Source of the DNA: Paraburkholderia sp.
GTDB lineage: Bacteria > Pseudomonadota > Gammaproteobacteria > Burkholderiales > Burkholderiaceae
DNA length: 64,000 bases
Assembly: GCF_004298475.1 (NCBI RefSeq)
Contig: NZ_SCRP01000006.1
Coordinates: 62,001-126,000 of the forward strand
Direction: 5' to 3'
This document shows positions 8,428 to 16,658 of this stretch, one piece after another. A program made the translations under genes and the position numbers. Every line of letters begins with the position of its first letter. Positions within the stretch are counted from its first letter, which is position 1. The notes under the pieces were generated by a model. The model worked only from the letters and a program-made list of their open reading frames with translations, ran no database searches and was not told the DNA's origin.

Positions 8428-9705
8428 TTGTCGGCAAGAAAAGACGCAATTGCGCTGTATGCGATACAGGGGTGCAACTTCCTCGTGCCCTTGCTGGCGC
8501 TGCCGTGGCTATCCCGCACGCTCGGGCCTGAAAAATTTGGCCAGCTCGGTTTCGCGCAGGCGTTCATCCAGTTCTTCATCATGATGACGGACTTCGGATT
8601 CGATTTGACCGCGGCCAGAAAAGTCTCGATCAATCGCGACAACCCGGTTGAACTGGCCCGTCTCTACTGGACCATCACGATAGCGAAAGGCGGGCTTGCG
8701 GCGCTGAGCATCCTGGTGGTCGTCGTGATGCTGCTGGGCGTTCCCTCCCTGTACCCGGACCGGTGGGTGATCGCGATCGGCTTGCTGTCCGTGGCGGGCG
8801 CCGTGCTCAACCCGCTATGGCTCTATCAGGGCCTCGAAAGAATGCCCCAAATGGCGCTGGTCAGCCTGCTCTCGCGCGTCGCGTGCCTTGTGCCGTTTTT
8901 CCTCTTCGTCAGATCTCCGCAGGACTATCTGATCGCCGCAGCGACGATCTTCCTGCCGCTCATGCTGTCCGGCCTCTGGCTGACGGGTGCGGCGCATGTG
9001 AACGGCATGGTGACGTCCTGGCAGCGCGTCACGTGGGCCGATCTCAGGGAGCAGTCGGCGGACGCGTTCCAGATTTTTTCCGGATCGGCCCTGACGTTTC
9101 TCTACACGTATGCCAATACCGTGGTGCTGCGATTCATCGGCGGCAATGTCCAGGTGGGTTACTACGTGACGGCGGACAAGCTGACGAGCCCGATACGACA
9201 GTTGCTGTGGCCGCTCGTCCAGACCTTGTTTCCGCGTGTCTGCAAACTCTATGCGCAAGGCGACACCGCTGCCGCCGAGGAAATCGTCAGGAAGTTGATT
9301 TCGGCTGTCGTGCTGGCCAACGCGCTGGCGATTCTGACTGTCTACCTGGTCGGCGACCGGTTGGTGCTGCTGTTATTCGGCGCGCGTTTCCTGCCGGCGT
9401 TGCCCGTGCTGAAAGTGCTGATCTTTCTGCCGTTGATCCTGGCGCTCGCCATTATCCTTCTGCAACTGCGGCTGGTCGCGCGGGGAGAACTGCGCTCTCT
9501 CAAGCGCATCTACGCGATTGGCGCGGGGTTTCACGCGATCCAGCTGATATGGCTGGTTACGTGGCTCGGGGCGCTCGGAACAGCCATCGCAGTGGTGTTG
9601 ACCGAAACGCTCGTGACCGGGCTTGTCTACTACGAGTGCCGCAAGCTGCGCCACCGTGGACCGGCCGTCGAGCCTTCCCTTCGCATCGGAGACGGGTCTG
9701 CGTAG
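8428..9705 (+). CDS. Wzx-type O-unit/exopolysaccharide flippase
   Basis: A polytopic membrane protein of about 425 residues with roughly 12 predicted helices, of the MOP/RfbX family. It would move undecaprenyl-linked repeat units across the inner membrane. The N-terminus LYAIQGCNFLVPLLALPWLS followed by RTLGPEKFGQLGFAQAF is a typical Wzx signature. The later MT(D)FGFDLTAARKVS and NPLWLYQGLERM segments also match the family. TTG 8428 is chosen as start because GAGG lies 5 nt before it and the family homology begins at once; an ATG at 8296 would add 44 residues of unrelated arginine-rich sequence. With the Wzc fragment at the left edge, it indicates a Wzx/Wzy-dependent export route. Confidence 0.85.
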   Translation: MSARKDAIALYAIQGCNFLVPLLALPWLSRTLGPEKFGQLGFAQAFIQFFIMMTDFGFDLTAARKVSINRDNPVELARLYWTITIAKGGLAALSILVVVVMLLGVPSLYPDRWVIAIGLLSVAGAVLNPLWLYQGLERMPQMALVSLLSRVACLVPFFLFVRSPQDYLIAAATIFLPLMLSGLWLTGAAHVNGMVTSWQRVTWADLREQSADAFQIFSGSALTFLYTYANTVVLRFIGGNVQVGYYVTADKLTSPIRQLLWPLVQTLFPRVCKLYAQGDTAAAEEIVRKLISAVVLANALAILTVYLVGDRLVLLLFGARFLPALPVLKVLIFLPLILALAIILLQLRLVARGELRSLKRIYAIGAGFHAIQLIWLVTWLGALGTAIAVVLTETLVTGLVYYECRKLRHRGPAVEPSLRIGDGSA

Positions 9706-9707
9706 TT

Positions 9708-9785
9708 AGCCTGCCTGGTGGGCCTGCCTGAGTGGCCTGCGTGATTGGCCTGGATAGGCGGCCTGAATGAACGGTCCGGGCGAAC
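9708..9785 (+). repeat. Degenerate 13-bp tandem repeat, six units
   Basis: Directly after the flippase stop, a 13-bp period can be read six times. Five units begin AGCCTG or GGCCTG (9708, 9721, 9734, 9747, 9760), and a sixth, weaker unit begins GGTCCG at 9773. The unit heads are conserved and the tails drift. 13 is not a multiple of three, so the array is unlikely to be coding. Confidence 0.7.
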
Positions 9786-9811
9786 GGTTGGCTGGCGAAC
9801 AGATCGCGCGC

Positions 9812-9835
9812 ACTTCTGATCTTAAGGTCAGAAGT
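9812..9835. promoter_or_regulatory. Perfect 8-bp dyad upstream of the A-T-TE gene
   Basis: ACTTCTGA at 9812-9819 and TCAGAAGT at 9828-9835 form a perfect inverted repeat around the 8-nt spacer TCTTAAGG, about 130 bp before the start of the next gene. This is the size and shape of a repressor or activator operator, and it could also fold as an RNA hairpin. No regulator can be assigned. Confidence 0.45.
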
Positions 9836-9964
9836 CTATACACGCCTGATCCAACAGAGGCGCTGCTTGTGTGAGCACCGCGTTGCGTACGCGAGGTAGC
9901 CGGATATCCAGCCAGACGTCGCGGGGCAAGGATTGTCCGGATTGTTCGGGAAGGGAGCACGGAA

Positions 9965-12900
9965 ATGACCAATCAGCACGACTTGACCGACCACCACGCA
10001 CCGGCCGACGGTCCAGTTTATGTACCGCCCGCGGAACGTATCGCTGCATCGCAGTTGACAGCGTTTGCGGCGGCACTGCGCGCACATACCGGAGAAGCGC
10101 TGAAGGACTATCACGCGTTGCATGCATTTTCGGTGCGGGATTACCGGACTTTCTGGCGGTTTTTCATCGACTGGGTGCCGGCGCTGAATTACGCGGGCGA
10201 TCCCGACCCGGTCTGCGTTGGCGATGCGTGTGAACAGGCGGTGTTTTTTCCGGACATCGAATTGAATTACGCGGATAACCTTCTCAGCTTCGACGTTGCG
10301 CCCGCAACGGCGCCCGCGATTACCGCATGCCATGCGGACGGGAGCCGCACGCGCCTGACACGCGGCGAATTGCGCGAACGCGTCGAGCGCCTCGCCGCAG
10401 CGCTGGAACGATTCGGCCTGCGCAGCGGTGATCGCGTCGTCGCGGTGATGCGCAACGACGAGAATGCTGTCGTCACAGCGCTCGCCGTCACGGCGCTTGG
10501 TGCAATCCTCTCTACGGCGTCGCCCGAAATGGGTACGGAGGCCCTGCTCGAACGCTTTGGACAACTCTCGCCGCGCCTGCTGTTCGCCCATACCGCACCC
10601 CTGCCGTTCGACACCGGCGTTGCGCTGATCGATAAGGTTGCAGCCATCGCCGCCTCGACCGTAACGCTCGAGGCCGTCGTCAGCGTCGATGATGGCCCGC
10701 TTCCTCAGGGCATCACGCAGGCGACCTGGACATCCAGCCGTCTCGCCGCCAGTGCCGATGCGGGCGGTTTTGCCTGGCGGCGCTTTCCGTTCAATCATCC
10801 GCTGTTCATCATGTTTTCATCGGGCACGACCGGCAAGCCGAAATGCATCGTGCACGGCGCCGGCGGCGCGCTGCTCGAGCATCTGAAAGAACACCGCCTC
10901 CACAGCGACCTGGTGTCCGGCGACAAGATGTATTTCCACACGTCCTGTGCATGGATGATGTGGAACTGGCAACTGTCGGCGCTCGCGTCCGGCGTGGAGA
11001 TCGTCACCTACGATGGTCCGCTTGCGGGCGTCGACACATTGTGGCGCCTCGTCTCAGAAGAGCACGTAACCGTATTCGGCACGAGTCCCGCGTATCTGAA
11101 GATGTGCGCCGAATCGGGACTCGAACCGGGCCGAAAATTCGATCTGCGCGCGCTTCGCGCCATGATGTCGACCGGCGCCGTTCTGTTCGACTCGCAGTTC
11201 CGCTGGGTGCATGACCACGTCAAGCCGTTGCAGCTGCAATCGATTTCGGGCGGCACGGACATTCTGGGCTGCTTCGTACTTGGCAATCCGAATCTGCCTG
11301 TCCATGCCGGCGAAGCGCAGTGCCGCTCTTTGGCGCTCGACGTGCAGGCGTGGGACGGTAACGGACCCGCGCAAGGCAGGGGTGAACTCGTCTGCACGAA
11401 TCCCTTCCCGTCGCGTCCCCTCGGTTTCTTCGGCGATGCGGACGGCTCACGCTTTCATGCGGCGTATTTCGCGGCAAATCCGGGCATGTGGACGCACGGC
11501 GATCAGCTCGAATTTTCCTCGCAAGGCGGTGCGCACATGCACGGCCGCTCGGACGGTGTGCTCAATGTACGGGGCATCAACGTGGGCCCGGGAGAAATCT
11601 ATCGCGTCCTGAGCGACATCCCGGGCATCCTCGAATCCATGGTGGTCGAGCAGCGCGTTGCGCCCCGGCGGACGGCGGCAGCGTCATGCGCGATGCCGGC
11701 GATGTCGATTCAGGCCGACACGGACGATGCCTTCGATAAACGCGTCGTCCTGCTGGTGGTACTGGAGCGGGGCATCACCCTGAACAGCACGCTGATCGCC
11801 GATATTCGCCGGCAACTCGGCAGACGCGCCTCGCCTGCGCATGTGCCCGATGTCGTCCTGCAGGTCGACGCATTGCCCGTCACGCATAGCGGCAAACCCT
11901 CCGAGGCTGCCGTACGCAATGCGGTGAACGGGCTGCCCGTCGGCAACACGGCCGCACTGCGCAATCCGGAATGCCTCGATGCGATCCGTCGACATCCGGC
12001 CTTCAACGTGACGAAGCGCGAACTTCCGCCAGTGGGTGAAACGCTGGAGCAGTTTGAGCGGTACCTGCAGGCGGTATGGGAACATCTGTTCGACTTCGGG
12101 CCAATTGGCCGCGACGACAATTTCTTCGACATCGGCGGCGATTCGCTGATGGCCGCCGCCATGATCGCGCAGGTGCAGGACGCGACCCCGTGCTCGATCT
12201 CGCTTGCAACGCTCATTGCCGCGCCGACCATCGCGCGCTTCGCCGCAACGATCCGCGAAAGCGACCGTGCGCCGGATCGGTCGAACGACATCGTCGTGCC
12301 GATTCGAGCCGGCGTGGGTTCTCCGGTGTACTGGGTCCACAGCATGGCTGGCTCGGTGATGGAATGCCTGAAGGTGATCAACGAGCTGCGAAGCGAACGT
12401 CCGCTGTATGGATTGCACGCGCGTGGACTCGACGGCCGTGAGGCGCCGCAGAGCAGCGTGGTCGACATGGCGTCGCATTATGTCGACGAAATCCGCCGTG
12501 TGCAGACGCACGGTCCGTACGCCATCATCGGATTTTCGTTTGGCGGACTCGTGGCGCTCGAGATGGCGCAGCAACTGCATCGTGCGGGCGAGCAAATCGA
12601 ACTGCTCTGCATCCTCGACACCTACGTGCACGAGCGGTGCCTCCCGTTTCCGGACTGGCTGCGTTACCAGTCGGTCTATATGCGGCGCCAATGGAAAGCG
12701 TGGTGCGATGTTCCTCCCGTCGAGCGCGCGCAGTTCATCTCGCGCAAGCTGTCCGGCGCGGTCGACAAGATCAGGCTGCGCCTGGGGCATATGGCTCGCA
12801 ACCCGACGCCCGAGGTCTTGAGCTTGCCGCCCGCCGTGCAGCGCATGCGCGAGGCGATGCGCGTCGCGATGGCGACATACCGGCCGAAAGCGTATGACGC

Positions 12901-13153
12901 CGGACCGATCCACTATGTTCGCGCGGCTCACCCGATCATCGACAGAGCGAGCCCCATGCCGCTATGGCAACACATCGCGCGGCACGGCCTCAACGTGACC
13001 AGATTCGGTTCCGGTCACTATGACATGGTGCTGGAACCCTATGTCGAGCCGCTCGCGCGCACTCTCGACCAGATGTTGACCGGCAACAGCCGGTCGGCGA
13101 CGACACGGCCTGAGCGTGGGGGCACGACGTCGGAAGGCCGGTACGCGCTGTAG
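9965..13153 (+). CDS. Adenylation (acetoacetyl-CoA-synthetase-like)-carrier-thioesterase fusion
   Basis: A 1062-residue three-domain enzyme. Residues about 20-640 match acetoacetyl-CoA synthetases, including the N-terminal VRDYRTFWRFFIDW segment, the AMP-binding FIMFSSGTTGKPKCIVHG near 280-298 and the C-terminal lysine motif VTHSGKPSEAA. Residues about 680-760 are a carrier domain (FFDIGGDSLMAA) with the phosphopantetheine serine at S727. Residues about 775-1040 are a type I thioesterase with GFSFGG (S858) and a C-terminal catalytic His in GSGHYD (H1018). The layout is NRPS-like but the adenylation domain belongs to the acetoacetate/hydroxybutyrate-activating class. It probably activates a short beta-oxo or beta-hydroxy acid and transfers it to a carbohydrate amine or hydroxyl; the acceptor is inferred from the locus. 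A hairpin terminator follows. Confidence 0.85.
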   Translation: MTNQHDLTDHHAPADGPVYVPPAERIAASQLTAFAAALRAHTGEALKDYHALHAFSVRDYRTFWRFFIDWVPALNYAGDPDPVCVGDACEQAVFFPDIELNYADNLLSFDVAPATAPAITACHADGSRTRLTRGELRERVERLAAALERFGLRSGDRVVAVMRNDENAVVTALAVTALGAILSTASPEMGTEALLERFGQLSPRLLFAHTAPLPFDTGVALIDKVAAIAASTVTLEAVVSVDDGPLPQGITQATWTSSRLAASADAGGFAWRRFPFNHPLFIMFSSGTTGKPKCIVHGAGGALLEHLKEHRLHSDLVSGDKMYFHTSCAWMMWNWQLSALASGVEIVTYDGPLAGVDTLWRLVSEEHVTVFGTSPAYLKMCAESGLEPGRKFDLRALRAMMSTGAVLFDSQFRWVHDHVKPLQLQSISGGTDILGCFVLGNPNLPVHAGEAQCRSLALDVQAWDGNGPAQGRGELVCTNPFPSRPLGFFGDADGSRFHAAYFAANPGMWTHGDQLEFSSQGGAHMHGRSDGVLNVRGINVGPGEIYRVLSDIPGILESMVVEQRVAPRRTAAASCAMPAMSIQADTDDAFDKRVVLLVVLERGITLNSTLIADIRRQLGRRASPAHVPDVVLQVDALPVTHSGKPSEAAVRNAVNGLPVGNTAALRNPECLDAIRRHPAFNVTKRELPPVGETLEQFERYLQAVWEHLFDFGPIGRDDNFFDIGGDSLMAAAMIAQVQDATPCSISLATLIAAPTIARFAATIRESDRAPDRSNDIVVPIRAGVGSPVYWVHSMAGSVMECLKVINELRSERPLYGLHARGLDGREAPQSSVVDMASHYVDEIRRVQTHGPYAIIGFSFGGLVALEMAQQLHRAGEQIELLCILDTYVHERCLPFPDWLRYQSVYMRRQWKAWCDVPPVERAQFISRKLSGAVDKIRLRLGHMARNPTPEVLSLPPAVQRMREAMRVAMATYRPKAYDAGPIHYVRAAHPIIDRASPMPLWQHIARHGLNVTRFGSGHYDMVLEPYVEPLARTLDQMLTGNSRSATTRPERGGTTSEGRYAL

Positions 13154-13169
13154 GCCAATGATCCGTGGA

Positions 13170-13195
13170 GGTGCGGCTGATGAGCCAGCCGCACC
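13170..13195. terminator. Hairpin between convergent genes
   Basis: A perfect 10-bp stem (GGTGCGGCTG with CAGCCGCACC) and a 6-nt loop lie 16 nt after the stop of the A-T-TE gene. No T-tract follows on the plus strand. It sits between two convergent genes and could end or insulate both transcripts. Confidence 0.55.
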
Positions 13196-13237
13196 GCTCA
13201 CGGTGTTGGTGGGGCAGCGAAGGTTACGTCCAGGCTT

Positions 13238-14110
13238 CTATGCGCGTTCGTGGCGATGTGCCAGATGAATCCACGGGATATATTCCTTCAGGATTCGCGC
13301 GTGGCCACGGAAGTTTTCGCGCCGCACCGACAAGCTGCCCTTTGCGCCGTAGAGGTAAAGCAGCGGATTGCCTAATAGACCGCTTTCCAGCGTCTTTTTA
13401 TCATCGCGCATTCTGGCGCGCCGCACCTTTACCGATATCTTCAGCCCGAATGCACCGAGCGTCCGATGCAGTTCGGTCACGGGCGTGACGGCTGCGGGTG
13501 CCGTTGCGGCGGCGCCCAAGCCATGTCCCGCTGATCCGATCGGGCGCGTATGAAACACGGCAAATCGGTCGACTATGCCAACCCGCCCCAAACCGGCCAA
13601 CTGATTGGGCCATAAATAATCAAGGCCCCATCCAGACTTCGTGTGCTCGAAGCCATCCTTTACCGTCCGTAGCGCCGCCGCCGAAAAACACGGCACCATG
13701 ACTTCGACGAAATTGGTCTCACGGAAGCTGAACGATTTATTTTGCAAGGTAACCGGATGCGAAAAAAAGCTTCGCTCGTCCAGAGCGGGTTGAGCAAGCG
13801 CGAAGTTCTCCCGGTCGACGTACGCAAAGAACGCGTTGATCGTCGATACGTCCGTCAAGATATCGTCATCCGGCAACCACACATAACGGTATTGCGAAAC
13901 AAGTTCGCTATTGTTTGCCAGGAAATCATTCAGGCCCTCCCACTTCGAGCCCTTGTACCGGTGTATCGCCGTAGCAAATTTATCCCGGTAATCCTCGGCG
14001 CTTCCAAAATAGCTGAGAACCAGATCGAAATCCGGGGAATCGCCGTGCTCAAACCATTGGCTATGCAATGACTTGTCGCCGCATCGCAGGATGATCAGAT
14101 ACTTGTGCAT
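13238..14110 (-). CDS. DUF707-family putative glycosyltransferase-like protein
   Basis: A 290-residue protein without a signal peptide. MHKYLIILRCGDKSLHSQWF, DFDLVLSYFG and YKGSKWEGLNDFL followed by YVWLPDDDI at about residues 76-84 match the DUF707 family, also found in plants. The PDDD motif near residue 80 resembles the metal-binding DXD of GT-A glycosyltransferases, and KSGWGLDYLWP later in the protein resembles an acceptor or catalytic segment. A glycosyltransferase-like role in the neighbouring polysaccharide pathway is therefore plausible but unproven. The gene is convergent with the A-T-TE fusion, and a cluster of repeated 9-mers lies just upstream of its ATG. Confidence 0.65.
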   Translation of the reverse strand: MHKYLIILRCGDKSLHSQWFEHGDSPDFDLVLSYFGSAEDYRDKFATAIHRYKGSKWEGLNDFLANNSELVSQYRYVWLPDDDILTDVSTINAFFAYVDRENFALAQPALDERSFFSHPVTLQNKSFSFRETNFVEVMVPCFSAAALRTVKDGFEHTKSGWGLDYLWPNQLAGLGRVGIVDRFAVFHTRPIGSAGHGLGAAATAPAAVTPVTELHRTLGAFGLKISVKVRRARMRDDKKTLESGLLGNPLLYLYGAKGSLSVRRENFRGHARILKEYIPWIHLAHRHERA

Positions 14111-14124
14111 TTTGTCGTAATCGT

Positions 14125-14170
14125 TTTGGCAACAGACCGATCAATCAGGTTGCCAAATCAGGTTGCCAAA
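14125..14170. promoter_or_regulatory. Cluster of three GTTGCCAAA 9-mers, one inverted
   Basis: TTTGGCAAC at 14125-14133 is the exact reverse complement of GTTGCCAAA, which occurs at 14149-14157 and again at 14162-14170. The last two lie in a perfect 13-bp tandem duplication (AATCAGGTTGCCA at 14143 and 14156). The cluster begins 15 bp upstream of the DUF707 start, in the 345-bp gap between divergent genes. It looks like an operator with alternative spacing, or an alternative hairpin. Confidence 0.45.
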
Positions 14171-14455
14171 GTAGGCGGCCAGTTGCCGGGAACGCAGGAT
14201 CGGTTGATCCGAATCTATCCCCCGCTTGCGCAAGACGATGTGCGAGAACGAACATAGTTGTTCAGCGAAAGGCTCGACAATTTCGACTGCAGTGAACCCT
14301 GTGGCGCCGGGCGGGGAGGGTTCGTTCCCACAGCATGTACTGCGGCTGCGCACCCCATTTTCATACGCGGCATGCCTGGCCGGTCAGGATCACACAGGGT
14401 TCGCCGCTCCACGCGGAACGCGCTATTCCAGTTCAATCTGCAAGGATGCCGCGAG

Positions 14456-15544
14456 ATGAAATATGACTTCGTTATCGTGGGCGCGGGTTTCGCCGGCGCC
14501 GTTTGTGCAGAACGCCTGGCGACGGGTGGGCAGCGCGTCCTTGTGATCGACAGGCGCGATCATATAGGCGGGAATGCCTTCGACCGTACGGACGAACATG
14601 GCGTGCTGATCCACCCGTATGGACCGCATATCTTTCATACGGGCAGCAGGCGGATATTCGAGTATCTGTCGCGGTTTACCGACTGGCGCTTCTACGAGCA
14701 TCGGGTTCAGGCTCATATCGACGGCAATCTCTATCCGATTCCCATCAATCGCACGACCATCAACACGCTATACAACCTCGATCTGAACGAACAGGAAACA
14801 GCCGATTACCTTGCGTCGGTACGCGAGGCACGGGAGCGGCTCACCACCAGCGAGGACGTCGTGCTGAGCAGTGTCGGTCGAGACTTGTGCGAGCGATTTT
14901 TTCGCGGCTACACGTTAAAGCAATGGGGACTGGATCTATCGGAGTTGTCCGCCGGCGTGGCCGCGCGAATTCCGACGCGAACGAATGATGACGACCGTTA
15001 CTTTACCGACGCGTTCCAGTTCATGCCGGCGCAGGGATACACAACCATGTTCGGAAGGATGCTCGATCATCCGAACATCGAAGTGCGCCTGTCCACCGAT
15101 TTTCTTCTGTTGAGGTCGATCATCGAATATGACCGCGTTGTTTATACCGGCCCGATCGATGCGTACTTTGACTACCGCTTCGGCAAGCTTCCTTACCGCA
15201 GTCTCTCATTCCAGCACATACATTTGAGCGGTGTGGAGCATTTTCAATCGAGCGGAACCGTGAACTATCCAAACGATCACGAATACACGAGGATTACTGA
15301 ATTTAAACATCTCACGGGCCAGAAGCACCCGGGGACATCGATCGTCAAGGAATATCCACGGTCCGACGGCGAACCCTATTATCCGATTCCACGTCCGGAA
15401 AACGAGGCGCTCTTTCAACGATACAACGAACTCGCTGAAGCAACCCCCAACGTCACCTTTGTTGGCAGGCTGGCTCAATACCGCTACTACAACATGGACC
15501 AGGTCGTGGGCGCGGCGCTCAAGGCCGTCGAAACGCTGCTGTAA
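14456..15544 (+). CDS. glf: UDP-galactopyranose mutase
   Basis: A 362-residue FAD-dependent enzyme that interconverts UDP-galactopyranose and UDP-galactofuranose, the donor for Galf in surface glycans. The N-terminal dinucleotide fold is DFVIVGAGFAGAVCAERLA. Downstream, RRDHIGGNAFD, HPYGPHIFHT and the FFRGYTLKQWG segment are family hallmarks, and the C-terminal NVTFVGRLAQYRYYNMDQVV is the conserved FAD-binding ending. ATG 14456 has AAGGA upstream; the frame is open back to 14258, but that part is unrelated. Its presence implies galactofuranose in the polymer and pairs logically with galE, which is convergent downstream. Confidence is high from the full-length motif match. Confidence 0.95.
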   Translation: MKYDFVIVGAGFAGAVCAERLATGGQRVLVIDRRDHIGGNAFDRTDEHGVLIHPYGPHIFHTGSRRIFEYLSRFTDWRFYEHRVQAHIDGNLYPIPINRTTINTLYNLDLNEQETADYLASVREARERLTTSEDVVLSSVGRDLCERFFRGYTLKQWGLDLSELSAGVAARIPTRTNDDDRYFTDAFQFMPAQGYTTMFGRMLDHPNIEVRLSTDFLLLRSIIEYDRVVYTGPIDAYFDYRFGKLPYRSLSFQHIHLSGVEHFQSSGTVNYPNDHEYTRITEFKHLTGQKHPGTSIVKEYPRSDGEPYYPIPRPENEALFQRYNELAEATPNVTFVGRLAQYRYYNMDQVVGAALKAVETLL

Positions 15545-15592
15545 CGCACCGTGCGGGGACACCGGTTGTGCGAGGTTGTTGTGCGAGCTTGC

Positions 15593-16624
15593 TTACCGGA
15601 AACCCTTTGGATTGGCTTCCTGCCACCGCCAGTGATCCTGGCACATGCGCTCGATGCCGAACTGCGCGCGCCAGCCGAGCAGCTTTTCGGCGTTCGCGGG
15701 GTTGGCATAGCATTCGGCGATATCGCCGGGCCGCCGCGCAACAATCTCGTAGGGCACACGCTGGCCCGACGCTTGCTCGAAAGCCTTCACGACCTCGAGG
15801 ACGCTATATCCGCGCCCCGTGCCGAGATTCACGACAAATCCCGAATCGCGCCCATGCAGCGCGTCCAGTGCAGCAAGGTGTCCGCGTGCGAGATCCACGA
15901 CGTGGATATAGTCGCGCACGCCGGTGCCGTCGGGTGTGGGGTAATCGTCGCCGAATACACGCAGTTTCTCCAGCTTGCCGACGGCAACCTGCGCGACATA
16001 CGGCATCAGGTTGTTAGGAATGCCCGCGGGATCCTCGCCGATCAGCCCGCTTTCGTGCGCGCCAACCGGATTGAAATAGCGCAGCACCGCGATGCGCCAC
16101 GACGGGTCGGAAACCTCGATGTCGCGCAGCATCTGCTCGGCGATCAGCTTGGACTGGCCATACGGATTCGTTGCGGAGAGCGGGAACGACTCGTCGATCG
16201 GTGAGCGTTCGGGCACGCCATACACCGTTGCCGAGGAACTGAACACGAACTGCTTCACGTCGTGCTTGCGCATCACGTCGAGCACGACGAGCAGCCCGTC
16301 GATATTGTTGCGGTAGTACTCGATCGGCCTGGCGACAGATTCGCCAACGGCCTTGAGCGCTGCGAAGTGGATTACACCAGTGATTGCATGTGCTTTGAAA
16401 ATGCGTGCGAGTGCGGCTTCGTCGCGCACGTCGGCTTCGTAGAACGTGAGCGCCTTGCCGGTGATCTGCATGACGCGTGCGAGCGACCCGCGATGGCTGT
16501 TTACGAGGTTGTCGAGCGCGATTACATCGTAGCCGCCGTCAAGCAGCTCCAGACACGTGTGCGAGCCGATATAGCCCGCACCGCCCGTGACGAGGATCGT
16601 GCCCCTGGAGTTCGTCCGTGTCAT
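15593..16624 (-). CDS. galE: UDP-glucose 4-epimerase
   Basis: A 343-residue extended short-chain dehydrogenase that makes UDP-galactose from UDP-glucose. The NAD-binding motif TGGAGYIG is at residues 13-20. The catalytic Ser/Tyr/Lys lie in FSSSATVYG (about S131) and NPYGQSK (Y155, K159). The length equals that of typical GalE. It lies 34 nt downstream of the family 4 glycosyltransferase on the same strand, so they are probably co-transcribed. The product feeds both galactosyltransferases and the neighbouring Glf. Confidence 0.93.
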   Translation of the reverse strand: MTRTNSRGTILVTGGAGYIGSHTCLELLDGGYDVIALDNLVNSHRGSLARVMQITGKALTFYEADVRDEAALARIFKAHAITGVIHFAALKAVGESVARPIEYYRNNIDGLLVVLDVMRKHDVKQFVFSSSATVYGVPERSPIDESFPLSATNPYGQSKLIAEQMLRDIEVSDPSWRIAVLRYFNPVGAHESGLIGEDPAGIPNNLMPYVAQVAVGKLEKLRVFGDDYPTPDGTGVRDYIHVVDLARGHLAALDALHGRDSGFVVNLGTGRGYSVLEVVKAFEQASGQRVPYEIVARRPGDIAECYANPANAEKLLGWRAQFGIERMCQDHWRWQEANPKGFR

Positions 16625-16658
16625 GCCGTGTTCCCGTTGATTGAATGAATGCGCTCGT

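Noticed and set aside
8006..8449. Upstream extension of the minus-strand GT2 gene to 8449
   Set aside because: The GT2 fold begins at the ATG at 8005, which has an AGGAG site; the extension is arginine-rich and unrelated.
9708..9785. CRISPR-like array
   Set aside because: Units are 13 bp, contiguous and degenerate, with no spacers and no cas genes.
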